DNA of 64,000 bases, from contig NZ_DASVMI010000043.1 of assembly GCF_036384435.1 (NCBI RefSeq), positions 5,474 through 69,473 on the forward strand, written 5' to 3'. Below are positions 44,026 to 55,031 of the stretch, one piece after another (within the stretch, counting starts at the first letter, position 1; each line of letters starts with the position of its first letter). Source of the stretch: GSA-30 sp036384435. Its GTDB lineage: Bacteria > Pseudomonadota > Gammaproteobacteria > Xanthomonadales > Rhodanobacteraceae. Made by a program: the position numbers and the translations under genes. The notes under the pieces were generated by a model, which was given only the letters and a program-made list of their open reading frames with translations, was not told where the DNA came from and made no database searches.

Positions 44026-44782
44026 GCCGGGTATGGGCGACCTGGCCTGGGTGTTTCCCGATTGGCCGGCGCCGCGAGGTATCCGGGCCGCGGTCACCAC
44101 ACGCCATGGCCCGGGCGTGTCCGCCCCGCCATTCGAGCGTTTCAACCTGGGCCTGAGCAGTGGCGACAACATCGACGCTGTCGTCGCCAACCGATGCGCA
44201 CTGCGTGAGGCGCTGGGCCTGCCTTCGACGCCGCGCTGGCTTCAGCAGGTACATGGCACGGTGGTAGCCGATCTGGGTCCATTATCCGGGGAGCATGAGC
44301 CTCAGGCTGATGCCGCGGTTTCCCGGGTGCCGGGGACCGTATTGGCCATCCTGACCGCCGATTGCGTGCCTGTACTGTTTGCCAGCGATGACGGGCACCA
44401 GATCGGCGCGGCACATGCCGGCTGGAAAGGCCTGGCCGCTGGGGTGCTGGAGGCGACCGTCGAGCAGATGCAGGTATCGCCGCAACGCGTGACGGCCTGG
44501 ATCGGTCCCTGCATCGGTACCGCCTCCTATGAAATCGACGCGCCGGTACGGGATGCCTTCGTGCACGTCGATGCCTCGGCCACTGATTATTTCCAGGCTA
44601 CCCGACCCGGGCATTGGCTATGCGACATGGCGGGCCTCGCGCGCCATCGACTGGTACGGATGGGCGTGCCGCAGATTTTTGGTGGTGACTTCGATACGCG
44701 CACCGATGAGCGGTTCTATTCCTATCGCAGGGAGGGCGCCAGAAGCGGACGGTTTGCGTCGCTGGTCTGGCTGGAAGGGTAG
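44012..44782 (+). CDS. pgeF: Peptidoglycan editing factor PgeF (YfiH, LACC1 family)
   Basis: The 256-residue protein has the zinc-dependent LACC1/YfiH fold: LTADCVPVLF, AAHAGWKGLAAGVLE and WIGPCIG hold the three catalytic-site residues. The E. coli homolog corrects misincorporation in peptidoglycan stem peptides; others show purine nucleoside phosphorylase activity. ATG 44012 lies inside the end of rluD, so translation is coupled. The frame is open upstream but only antisense to other coding. The rluD-pgeF-clpB order of E. coli is broken here by the ots genes. Confidence 0.92.
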   Translation: MTTIEPGMGDLAWVFPDWPAPRGIRAAVTTRHGPGVSAPPFERFNLGLSSGDNIDAVVANRCALREALGLPSTPRWLQQVHGTVVADLGPLSGEHEPQADAAVSRVPGTVLAILTADCVPVLFASDDGHQIGAAHAGWKGLAAGVLEATVEQMQVSPQRVTAWIGPCIGTASYEIDAPVRDAFVHVDASATDYFQATRPGHWLCDMAGLARHRLVRMGVPQIFGGDFDTRTDERFYSYRREGARSGRFASLVWLEG

Positions 44783-44935
44783 CCGCGGCGGTAGGCGGGA
44801 GATGGGTGTTGGCGGCGCGAAAGCCGGCTACTTGAGTCCAGCCATCCAGCTTGCGTTAAAGCCATCGTAACTTCGAAGGTTTGTCCATGGCTGTCGGACT
44901 TGCATCCCCGTCACCCGTTTCCAGGTCCTCCGTGC

Positions 44936-46300
44936 TCATGCGGCCAGTGCGTCGAGAAAAGAGATACGCCACGCGGTGATGTCTTGCTGCTGTAAGGTCT
45001 CCATCATGGCGTGCCAGCGATTGCGGCGCTCTTTCAGCGGCATCTTCAATGCACGCTCCAACGCGTCGGTCACTTCCTCGGTGTCGGCCGGATTGACCAG
45101 CAGGGCTTGCGTCAGCTCCTGTGCGGCGCCCGCAAAGCGGGATAGTACGAGTACCCCGGGGTCCTTGGGGTTCTGGCTGGCTACGTATTCCTTGGCCACC
45201 AGGTTCATGCCATCACGCAAGGGCGTGATCAGTCCTACGCGTGCGACACGGTAGTAGCCGCTGAGTACGGAATGGGGGAACGAGTTGTTGACGTAGCGGA
45301 TCGGTACCCAATCGGGAGCGGCATAAACGCCGTTGATGTGTCCTGCGCTGCGCTCCAGGTCACGGCGGATCTGGCGATATTCCGGCACCGTCGTACGTGA
45401 GGGTGGAGCAATCTGCAGGAAAGTCACCTTGCGGTGGAAATCCGAGGCGCGTTCAAGCAGGCGTTCATAGGCATGGAAGCGCTCTGGCAAGCCTTTGGAG
45501 TAGTCCAGGCGATCGACGCCGATGATCAGGGCGCGTCCGTCCAGGCTGGCGCTCAACTGCCGTACTTCTTCCTGGTCGATCGAGTGTCTGGCCATGTCCG
45601 CGACCTGCTTGGTGTCGATGCCGATCGGAAACACCCCGGCGCGGAAAATGCGTCCATTTTCCGCGCGCATGCGATGACCTGGCCGCATGACGGCATGGGC
45701 TTCGTGCAGGAAATAGTCTTCCAGGGCGCGCAGGTCGCGCGCGGTGTGCAGCCCGATCAGATCGTAGCTGGACAATGTTTCCAGCAGCTCACGATGGTGC
45801 GGCAGGGCGATCAGCAGGCCCGCCGCTGGCAGGGGCGTGTGCAGGAAGAAGCCGATCCGGTTGCGCACGCCGCGCTCACGCAGCATCGAGGCAAGCGGAA
45901 TGAGATGGTAGTCATTGATCCAGATCAGATCGCCCGGTTCGATCAGTTCGACCAGCCGCTCGGCGAACAGGGTATTAACTCGTAAATAGCCGTCCAGATG
46001 GCCACGGTTGTAATCGACCAGGTCGGGCCGGTAGTGCAGAAGCGGCCAGAGCGTGCGATTGGCGTAGCCATCGTAGAAGTGATCATGATCATCCTTTGAC
46101 AGATCGATCGTGGCGTATTCGACCGGGCCGTCCTTGAGGCGGTGCAGTTCTCCGGCCGTGTGCTTGCCGGTCTTCCCGCTCCAGCCAAACCACAACCCAC
46201 CGCGCTCACGCAACGCATCGCGCATGGCCGATGCCAACCCGCCGGTAGCGGTCTGGTTGGGCATGGCAACGCGGTTTGAGACGACGATCAGGCGAGACAT
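44936..46300 (-). CDS. otsA: Trehalose-6-phosphate synthase
   Basis: The 454-residue GT20 enzyme makes trehalose 6-phosphate from UDP-glucose and glucose 6-phosphate. It starts MSRLIVVSNRVAMP after an AGAGGA site. Key segments are WINDYHLIPLASMLRERG, FFLHTPLPAAGLLIALP, GVDRLDYSKGLPERF and TPLRDGMNLVAKEYVASQ. It is the last gene of the leftward set otsB-GH15-otsA. Between it and the GH15 gene is a repeat element. Trehalose made here should serve osmotic and heat protection. Confidence 0.96.
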   Translation of the reverse strand: MSRLIVVSNRVAMPNQTATGGLASAMRDALRERGGLWFGWSGKTGKHTAGELHRLKDGPVEYATIDLSKDDHDHFYDGYANRTLWPLLHYRPDLVDYNRGHLDGYLRVNTLFAERLVELIEPGDLIWINDYHLIPLASMLRERGVRNRIGFFLHTPLPAAGLLIALPHHRELLETLSSYDLIGLHTARDLRALEDYFLHEAHAVMRPGHRMRAENGRIFRAGVFPIGIDTKQVADMARHSIDQEEVRQLSASLDGRALIIGVDRLDYSKGLPERFHAYERLLERASDFHRKVTFLQIAPPSRTTVPEYRQIRRDLERSAGHINGVYAAPDWVPIRYVNNSFPHSVLSGYYRVARVGLITPLRDGMNLVAKEYVASQNPKDPGVLVLSRFAGAAQELTQALLVNPADTEEVTDALERALKMPLKERRNRWHAMMETLQQQDITAWRISFLDALAA

Positions 46301-46397
46301 GGGATTCCTCTTTGGAGTGCGTGAATGGGGCGGGGACGCCGCCTGTAAAGGGTAAGGAGGAAGATCAACAACTCGCCCCCGGCTCCCCTCTCTACCC

Positions 46398-46452
46398 TTT
46401 GCAGCGAGCATCGCGAGCGACTTTTCAGGCAGCGCAGCCGCCGGCTTTACCT
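46398..46452. repeat. REP-like repeat, copy of the 26.7-kb family
   Basis: The stretch reads TGCAGCGAGCATCGCGAGCG, then a CAGGCAGCGCAGCCGCCGGC block and a TTTAC end, in the same order as the repeats near 26797-26845. It lies between otsA and the GH15 gene. Confidence 0.6.
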
Positions 46453-46455
46453 TCG

Positions 46456-48291
46456 TTACATTGCATCTTCCCAGCGACGCGACAGCCTCATCGCGGCCTG
46501 GATCAGGCCAACCAGTGAATAAGTCTGCGGGAAATTGCCCCAGTGCTCGCCGGTCTGCGGAGCGATATCTTCCGACAATAAGCCCAGCGGATTGAGCCGG
46601 GAGAGCATATTTTCGAACATGGCGCGGGCCTGGTCGCGGCGGCCGATAGCGGCGAGTGCTTCGATGTACCAAAAGGTGCATATGTTGAAGCTTGTCTCCG
46701 GTTCGCCGAAGTCGTCCGGTGCGATATAGCGGAACATGTAATTGCCGCGGCCAAGTTCCTTGCCGATCGCCTCCACAGTGGCGATGAACCGCGGATCGCT
46801 GGCCTGGAGAAAGCCGATGTCGGCCAGCAACAGCAAGCTGGCATCCAGGCGCTCGCCATCGTAGGCATCGGCAAAATGGCCCTTTTCTTCATTCCATGCG
46901 CGTGCCACGATGCGTTCGTGCAACGCGACGGCTTCGTCGTGCCAATAGCGGGCGCGCTCGTCCAGTCCCAGTTCGGTGGCGATGTGCGCCAGCCGATCAC
47001 AGGCTGCCCAGCACATCGCTGCCGAATAGGTGTGCACATGCGCCCGACCACGAAATTCCCATAATCCTGCATCCGGTTGCTCGGCCATGCGCAAGGCTAA
47101 TTCGCCCATGCGTTCCATACGGGTGAATGTACGCTGGTCACCCCGGGTTTCCAGGCGCTGGTCGAAAAACAGTTGCGCGGAAGCCAGCACCACCGAGCCA
47201 TAGACGTCATTCTGGCGCTGACGCCATGCGTCGTTACCGACACGCACCGGGCCCATGCCGCGATAGCCGGCCAGGGCTTCGACCTGGATTTCCTTCAATT
47301 CATGTTCGAACAGGATGCCAAAGACCGGTCCGATCTCCTGGTCGTCATCAGCGGCCACGAGGTTGAATACATAGCGGATGTATTCCTCCATCGTGCGGGT
47401 AGCGCCCAGTCGATTGAGCGCTCGCACGGTGAATGCCGCGTCACGTAGCCAGCAATAACGGTAGTCCCAGTTGCGCGACGAGTCTGGTGACTCGGGGATC
47501 GATGTCGTCAGCGCCGCTACAATGGCACCTGTCGCTTCGTATTGGCATAGCTTCAGGGTGATGGCAGCACGAATAACATGCGTCTGCCACTCGTAAGGAA
47601 TGGACAGGTACCGGACCCAGTCACGCCAGTAGGCGATCGTGCTGTCCAGGGTGTGATGGATGAACTCGGCCGGACCTTGCGTGAGTGTCTCGTCCGGGCC
47701 CAGGACAAAATGGGCCGCGCGATCCAGCCCGAACGGCAAGCCGCGCTCGATCAGTGGTGTCGCCACGTCGGAGGTCAGTCGCATCACCACGTCGCTGAGC
47801 ATATAGCGGATATGGTTGCTGCCGGAGGTAGTCTGGGGCGCGCGCGCGCCGTAGTCACACAACGGGCGCAGCAGCACTCGGATGCGCGGCGAACCGGACA
47901 GGGGCCGCACGCGCCGGGCAATCAATACCGGATGATAGAACCGCCCGTGTGCCCTGAAGCGCGGGGCGAAATCCACAATCTCGATCGCGCCGCCATGCTT
48001 GTCGTACAGGCGCGTCTGCAAAACGGCCGTATTTGGCAGGTATTGCTGCTCGGCGCGGTCGAAATCCTCCAGCGCGATGCTCCAGTCGCCACCTTCGCGT
48101 TTGGGTGAAAGCAGGGCACAGAAGCTGGCATCGGTATCGAATCGCGGCAGGCAGCACCATACGATGCGGGCTTGCGCATCGATCAGCGCGGCAACGCTGC
48201 CATTGCCGATGACGCCCAGAGACAGGTCGGCCTGCGGACCGCCTTTTGCCTCAGCCGGGGCGAACGCGATTTCCTCCATCGAATCGGTCAT
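46456..48291 (-). CDS. GH15-family glycosidase (trehalase/glucoamylase-like)
   Basis: The 611-residue protein has the N-terminal beta-sandwich (LGVIGNGSVAALIDAQARIVW) and the (alpha/alpha)6 barrel of GH15, with the catalytic acid region RNWDYRYCWLRDAAFTVRAL and the C-terminal base region EDIAPQTGEHWGNFPQTYS. It has no signal peptide, so it acts in the cytoplasm. GH15 trehalases and glucoamylases share this fold. Its position between otsB and otsA makes trehalose turnover likely. ATG 48291 is chosen for its GGAG site nine bases upstream, giving a 41-base overlap with otsB. Which of trehalose, isomaltose or malto-oligosaccharides it cleaves is not readable. Confidence 0.88.
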   Translation of the reverse strand: MTDSMEEIAFAPAEAKGGPQADLSLGVIGNGSVAALIDAQARIVWCCLPRFDTDASFCALLSPKREGGDWSIALEDFDRAEQQYLPNTAVLQTRLYDKHGGAIEIVDFAPRFRAHGRFYHPVLIARRVRPLSGSPRIRVLLRPLCDYGARAPQTTSGSNHIRYMLSDVVMRLTSDVATPLIERGLPFGLDRAAHFVLGPDETLTQGPAEFIHHTLDSTIAYWRDWVRYLSIPYEWQTHVIRAAITLKLCQYEATGAIVAALTTSIPESPDSSRNWDYRYCWLRDAAFTVRALNRLGATRTMEEYIRYVFNLVAADDDQEIGPVFGILFEHELKEIQVEALAGYRGMGPVRVGNDAWRQRQNDVYGSVVLASAQLFFDQRLETRGDQRTFTRMERMGELALRMAEQPDAGLWEFRGRAHVHTYSAAMCWAACDRLAHIATELGLDERARYWHDEAVALHERIVARAWNEEKGHFADAYDGERLDASLLLLADIGFLQASDPRFIATVEAIGKELGRGNYMFRYIAPDDFGEPETSFNICTFWYIEALAAIGRRDQARAMFENMLSRLNPLGLLSEDIAPQTGEHWGNFPQTYSLVGLIQAAMRLSRRWEDAM

Positions 48292-49060
48292 GCAACGTGA
48301 CTCCCAGGGCATTGAGAACATGGATCAGCCAGGCCTGCACGGCGGCAGGCCCGGCCAGGGTGTATTGGGCCAGGGTGGGCTCACGGGAACCCACGCGAAC
48401 GCTGATGCCATTCTCCAGGTTGGCCGTGGCGAAGCCGTGCTCGTCGGTGAAGTCGTCACCGACATAGACCGGTACGCGTCCCTGGAACGGCGCACGCTGC
48501 AACAGTTCGGCTACCGCCCGTCCCTTGTCCATGCCTGCCGGCTTGATCTCGATGACGCGATGGCCTGGCTGCGCTTCGTAATCGGGCAACTCCAGCAATA
48601 GTGCGTCCACTGCCTCGCTTAGGAGCGGCATGGCCGGGTCGCTACGGCGATCGTGCAGGGCCACGGCGATGCCTTTATCTTCCACGACGATGCCTGGGAT
48701 CTGTGACGCCAAGGCGTCCGCGGCGTGGCGTAATCGCTGCCGTTCGGCGTGATCGAGCTCGATATCGCGGCGCGCACCATCGGCGTGCCGCAATTGCAGG
48801 CCGTGGATACCGGCCATGGCCCAGGCCGGCTGATGAAACAAGCGCATCAGGTCCTCGATCGGCCGGCCGCTGACCAGCGCCAATGCGCCACCCAGGGCGC
48901 CACAGGCACGGTGCAGTATATCGAGCAGGTCCTGGCCGACCTGGACCTGGTCCGGGCGATCGACAAAGTCGATCAGGCTACCGTCGACATCCAAAAAGAG
49001 CGCCCATGGATCCTGCCCTGACGGCAGGGGTGGCGCCGGCAGCGGCGAAGATGCGGGCAT
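48251..49060 (-). CDS. otsB: Trehalose-6-phosphate phosphatase
   Basis: The 269-residue HAD hydrolase removes phosphate from trehalose 6-phosphate. Motifs: LFLDVDGSL (nucleophile and acid Asp), ALVSGRP, EIKPAGMDKG (phosphate-binding lysine) and VYVGDDFTDEHGF (metal). Start choice: ATG 49060 gives a normal length; GTG 49108 would add 16 residues and has GGGAG ten bases upstream, so it cannot be excluded. It heads the leftward otsB-GH15-otsA unit and diverges from clpB with a short control region between. Confidence 0.93.
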   Translation of the reverse strand: MPASSPLPAPPLPSGQDPWALFLDVDGSLIDFVDRPDQVQVGQDLLDILHRACGALGGALALVSGRPIEDLMRLFHQPAWAMAGIHGLQLRHADGARRDIELDHAERQRLRHAADALASQIPGIVVEDKGIAVALHDRRSDPAMPLLSEAVDALLLELPDYEAQPGHRVIEIKPAGMDKGRAVAELLQRAPFQGRVPVYVGDDFTDEHGFATANLENGISVRVGSREPTLAQYTLAGPAAVQAWLIHVLNALGVTLHDRFDGGNRVRPG

Positions 49061-49162
49061 GGCGGGACAAATAAGTGGCACAGACACCCGATTACCGTAG
49101 CAAAGCACATGTGAAGAGCTCCCTTCACCTAAACAAAATCTTGCTGACTGGCGCCCGGGACG

Positions 49163-49190
49163 CTTGAAGCGTTAAATCCATGTCCATACA
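49163..49190 (+). promoter_or_regulatory. Possible sigma-32 heat-shock promoter for clpB
   Basis: CTTGAA (49163-49168) is followed after 14 bases by TCCATACA (49183-49190), close to the heat-shock pattern CTTGAA-N11..16-CCCCATNT. It lies 60 bases upstream of the clpB start and faces it, as expected for this chaperone gene. Confidence 0.5.
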
Positions 49191-49249
49191 TCCATGCGCA
49201 GTGGCGAATGACGCCAAAATGACTTGATCTTTGAGCGGGGATACCTTCC

Positions 49250-51832
<2,583 letters not shown>

Positions 51833-51857
51833 AAAAAACGGCACGAACGACGTACAG

Positions 51858-51885
51858 AAATCCCGGCTTTTGCCGGGATTTTTTT
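51858..51885 (+). terminator. Rho-independent terminator of clpB
   Basis: AAATCCCGGC (51858-51867) pairs with GCCGGGATTT (51872-51881) around a TTTT loop, followed by more T to 51885. It lies 26 bases after the clpB stop. Confidence 0.93.
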
Positions 51886-52039
51886 GCCTTCAAAAGACGG
51901 GAGGGTTCGGACAATCTTGTGGCACTGGCTCGTCATACTTTCCAGTGGCAGGGATGCCGGCGGTGCGCCCGAATGCGATGACTTGGCGTGTCGTGCGTTA
52001 ACACGTGTCGGGCACTGCTGCTAAGATCGCGGCGCCTCA

Positions 52040-52222
52040 AGGTGGCCGACGGTTCCAGCCGGCGGCTTAAACGGGAATCTGGTGCGTCTTCACAGGCCAT
52101 GCCAGAGCTGCCCCCGCAACGGTAGGCGAGTATCGATTCGCATGGCCACTGTGCTTTCGAGCATGGGAAGGCGCGGATGCCGGGGGGGATGCCCCTCGCT
52201 CGCAAGCCCGGAGACCGGCCTT
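52040..52222 (+). ncRNA. Cobalamin (adenosylcobalamin) riboswitch
   Basis: The leader contains the standard aptamer parts in order: the GGTGGCC...GGAATCTGGTG part near 52040-52084, the B12 box (52105-52124: GAGCTGCCCCCGCAACGGTA), the CACTG and GGGAAGG blocks (about 52147-52172), and the closing GCCCGGAGACCGGCC (about 52206-52220). It controls expression in response to B12, normally repressing it. It stands before the BtuN-like gene and the cob cluster. Confidence 0.93.
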
Positions 52223-52320
52223 GGAAGCATGACCAGACAGGCGGAGGGCCGGGTCGGGGCTGTCTGCTCTCGCCCACTCTCTGCGCCTGCCTGACCTCAA
52301 ACCAGGCCGCACGGGATGAA

Positions 52321-52344
52321 TGCGGCTTCAGGGAGCAAGCCGCA
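52321..52344 (+). promoter_or_regulatory. Hairpin holding the btuN ribosome-binding site in its loop
   Basis: TGCGGCTT (52321-52328) pairs with AAGCCGCA (52337-52344), the last base being the A of the start codon. The loop CAGGGAGC contains the AGGGAG ribosome-binding site. It is a likely part of the expression platform of the upstream riboswitch, about 100 bases after the aptamer. Confidence 0.6.
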
Positions 52345-52976
52345 TGCACGATGATCTGTTCAGTCGACCCGAAACGGGCATCGCCGCGAAAGCGCCATCG
52401 AGAGCGCATGAAACCATGATCATGATGCTGCTGGCCGTGTGCATGGTGGCCACTCGCTTCAAGCATTTTGGCGATGCGTTGCACGTGCCGGACGCCTCGA
52501 TGGCAGTGTTCTTCCTTGGTGGCTTGTATCTGCGGCGGCACGTAGGGTTCGCCGCCTTCATGCTTCTGGCGGTAGGCATCGACCGGTTCGCCGTGAGCCA
52601 TGCTGGTGTCAGCGACTTCTGTGTCACGCCAGCCTACGTGATGCTACTGCCAGCTTATGCAGTGCTGTGGTATGCCACCCGATGGTGTGGCAGGCATCGC
52701 AGCCTATGGGCCACACTGGTCTTCGGCCTGTTTGCCAGCGCGCTGGCGTTTGCATTGTCCAATGGTGGTTTCTACTGGTTCGGGGGGCGTTATGCCCAGC
52801 CGAACATGGGCCAATACCTTTCACGCCTGTGGCAATGGGGGCCGCTGTTCGTGCGTACCACGATGATCTATCTCGTAGCCGCCTTGTGGCTACAGCGATT
52901 CGTTGGCTGGCTGTCATCGATCATCCATCGTGGCGCGCCCATTGCGGCCCCCGCCGTGCCCCACGAAAACGCTTGA
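52344..52976 (+). CDS. BtuN-like predicted membrane component of B12/cobalt transport
   Basis: The 210-residue protein has six hydrophobic segments (MIMMLLAVCMVATRF, SMAVFFLGGLYL, FAAFMLLAVGIDRF, VMLLPAYAVLWYATRW, LVFGLFASALAFALSN, MIYLVAALWLQRFVGW). Charged and aromatic residues in RFKHFGDALHVPDASMAVF and NGGFYWFGGRYAQPN fall in loops. Riboswitch control and the cob genes downstream match BtuN, a family predicted to help B12 or cobalt uptake. I assign it by context and shape; the family's biochemistry is not established. ATG 52344 has the loop-held AGGGAG site. Confidence 0.55.
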   Translation: MHDDLFSRPETGIAAKAPSRAHETMIMMLLAVCMVATRFKHFGDALHVPDASMAVFFLGGLYLRRHVGFAAFMLLAVGIDRFAVSHAGVSDFCVTPAYVMLLPAYAVLWYATRWCGRHRSLWATLVFGLFASALAFALSNGGFYWFGGRYAQPNMGQYLSRLWQWGPLFVRTTMIYLVAALWLQRFVGWLSSIIHRGAPIAAPAVPHENA

Positions 52977-53115
52977 ACGACATGGCCTGGCTGCAGACCA
53001 CGGTGTCCATGGATTACGTGCGCATTGAGCGGTCGTGCGGTCGCGGCTTGAATCACGGTGGATGCGTTTCCCTTGTTTTGCACCATCATTTTGTCTTGAT
53101 AAGGAGTGCACGCGC

Positions 53116-53742
53116 ATGACCGAAAACCCCTCGCCGGATGCTCTGGCAGCCCAGGCGCGACATCGCGAACGCATGCAACGCAAGAAGGCATTGGTCGATC
53201 GCCGCATTGCCCGGGCCACCATTGATCGCGGCGTGCTGGTGGTCAATACAGGTAACGGCAAGGGTAAGAGTTCATCGGGTTTCGGGATGCTGGCACGGTC
53301 TTTAGGACATGGTTTTCGTTGTGGCGTGGTGCAGTTCATCAAGGGCAGTTTCTCCACTGGCGAGGAAGCATTCTTTCGTCGCTTCGACGATGAACTGGAC
53401 TATCACGTGATGGGCGAAGGATTTACCTGGGAAACGCAGGACAAGGAGCGTGACATCGCGGCGGCGCAGGCCGCCTGGGCCGTTGCCGCGTGCATGCTTG
53501 GCGATCCGGAGTATGACTTTGTGCTCCTGGACGAACTGAACATTGCGCTGGTCAAGCAATACGTTACCCTGGATCAACTGCTGCCGGCATTGGCCGCGCG
53601 GCCACCAAGGCAGCATGTGGTCATCACGGGTCGTGGCGCACCGGATGCCCTGGTTGAAGTTGCGGACACGGTCACCGAAATGCGTGTCGTCAAGCACGCG
53701 TTCCAGGCCGGCATCAAGGCACAGCAGGGTATCGAATTGTGA
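53116..53742 (+). CDS. cobO: Corrinoid adenosyltransferase (BtuR/CobO type)
   Basis: The 208-residue protein transfers the adenosyl group of ATP to the cobalt of cob(I)yrinate a,c-diamide or a related corrinoid. It has the P-loop GNGKGKSSS (residues about 46-54), FIKGSFSTGEE, and FVLLDELNIAL. The N-terminal helix (RHRERMQRKKALVDRRIARA) is typical. ATG 53116 has an AAGGAG site nine bases upstream. It is the first of nine genes on one strand, most overlapping by 4 bases; its stop overlaps the GTG start of the next gene (GTGA). Confidence 0.95.
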   Translation: MTENPSPDALAAQARHRERMQRKKALVDRRIARATIDRGVLVVNTGNGKGKSSSGFGMLARSLGHGFRCGVVQFIKGSFSTGEEAFFRRFDDELDYHVMGEGFTWETQDKERDIAAAQAAWAVAACMLGDPEYDFVLLDELNIALVKQYVTLDQLLPALAARPPRQHVVITGRGAPDALVEVADTVTEMRVVKHAFQAGIKAQQGIEL

Positions 53743-55031
53743 GTGAACACCGTTGCCCGGCGTTGCTGGTATCCGCACCGGCGTCGGGACAAGGCAAGAC
53801 CAGTGTTACGGCGGCGCTGGCACGCTGGCATCGGCGACAAGGACGCAAGGTATCGGTTTTCAAGACCGGGCCGGATTTTCTCGATCCGACCGTGCTCGCC
53901 CGTGCCAGCGGCGGGGCGGTCTACCAGCTCGATCTATGGATGGGCGGCGAGGAGGATGTGCGTGAGCGTTTGCATCGCGCCGCCGCCGAAGCCGATCTAT
54001 TGCTCATCGAAGGTGTCATGGGCTTGTTCGACGGCAGCCTTTCCAGCGCTGACTTGGCCGTTCGCCTGGGTATTCCCGTGCTGGCCGTGATCGACGGATC
54101 GGCCATGGCACAGACGTTCGGTGCGGTGGCCTTTGGACTGGCGCATTATCGTGCCGGGTTGCGCGTCTATGGTGTCACGGCCAATCGGGTGGGCAGTGAC
54201 TATCACGCACAATTGCTGGCCGACAGCCTGCCGCCGGACCTGACGTGGCTGGGTGCCCTGCCACGCGCAGCCGAACTGGCGCTTCCCGAACGCCATCTGG
54301 GCCTGGTGGCCGCGGGCGAACAGGACGATATCGACATGAGACTGGATGCGCTGGCCGACGCATGGGGCGCACATGCGCGCGACGTACTTCCTGCGCCAGT
54401 GGGATTTCCAGCGACGCATCGCTCGGTCTTCATGCCACTGTTGAAAGGTAAGCGCATTGCCATCGCGCAGGACGCGGCGTTCTGTTTCCTGTACCCGGCC
54501 AATCTGGACCTGTTGCGCGACGCCGGTGCCGAGTTGATCTTCTTCTCTCCCGTGGCGGGCGACGCTTTACCGGCGTGTGATGCGGTCTGGTTGCCAGGGG
54601 GGTATCCGGAGTTGCATCTTGCCGCGCTGGCGCGCAACACCCGGCTACGAGACGCACTGCATGCCCATGTCGATGCCGAACTGCCCTTGCTGGCTGAATG
54701 TGGTGGCATGCTGTACGTGCTCGATGCGTTGACCGATCGCGACGGCGTTACTTATCCCATGGCCGGGCTGTTGCAAGGTCAGGCCGCCATGCAATCGCGA
54801 CTATGTGCTTTGGGCATGCAATCTGTGACCCTGCCCGAGGGCAGCTTGCGCGGGCACACCTTTCACTATGCCCAGGCACAGATCACGCGGTCTCCCGTGG
54901 CGCTCACGGTTAATCCCGATAAAGGTCCAAGTCGCGAAGGTGTGTACCGGCACCACCGGATGACGGCGAGTTTCATGCACTTGTATTTCCCTTCCAACGC
55001 CGATGCGGCGATGCGCTTGTTCCTGCCATGA
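53739..55031 (+). CDS. cobB: Cobyrinate a,c-diamide synthase
   Basis: The 430-residue glutamine amidotransferase amidates the a and c side chains of cobyrinate. Residues about 1-200 form the ATP-binding half (SAPASGQGKTSVTAAL). The C-terminal glutaminase half has the nucleophile cysteine in LLAECGGMLYVLD and the histidine in HTFHYA. It starts at GTG 53739 in the GTGA overlap with cobO. Also named CbiA. The next gene starts inside its last codons. Confidence 0.95.
   Translation: MSEHRCPALLVSAPASGQGKTSVTAALARWHRRQGRKVSVFKTGPDFLDPTVLARASGGAVYQLDLWMGGEEDVRERLHRAAAEADLLLIEGVMGLFDGSLSSADLAVRLGIPVLAVIDGSAMAQTFGAVAFGLAHYRAGLRVYGVTANRVGSDYHAQLLADSLPPDLTWLGALPRAAELALPERHLGLVAAGEQDDIDMRLDALADAWGAHARDVLPAPVGFPATHRSVFMPLLKGKRIAIAQDAAFCFLYPANLDLLRDAGAELIFFSPVAGDALPACDAVWLPGGYPELHLAALARNTRLRDALHAHVDAELPLLAECGGMLYVLDALTDRDGVTYPMAGLLQGQAAMQSRLCALGMQSVTLPEGSLRGHTFHYAQAQITRSPVALTVNPDKGPSREGVYRHHRMTASFMHLYFPSNADAAMRLFLP

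Noticed and set aside
42868..44190. N-terminal extension of bamD on the minus strand
   Set aside because: The frame is open but antisense to rluD and would place residues before the lipoprotein signal; BamD starts at 42867.
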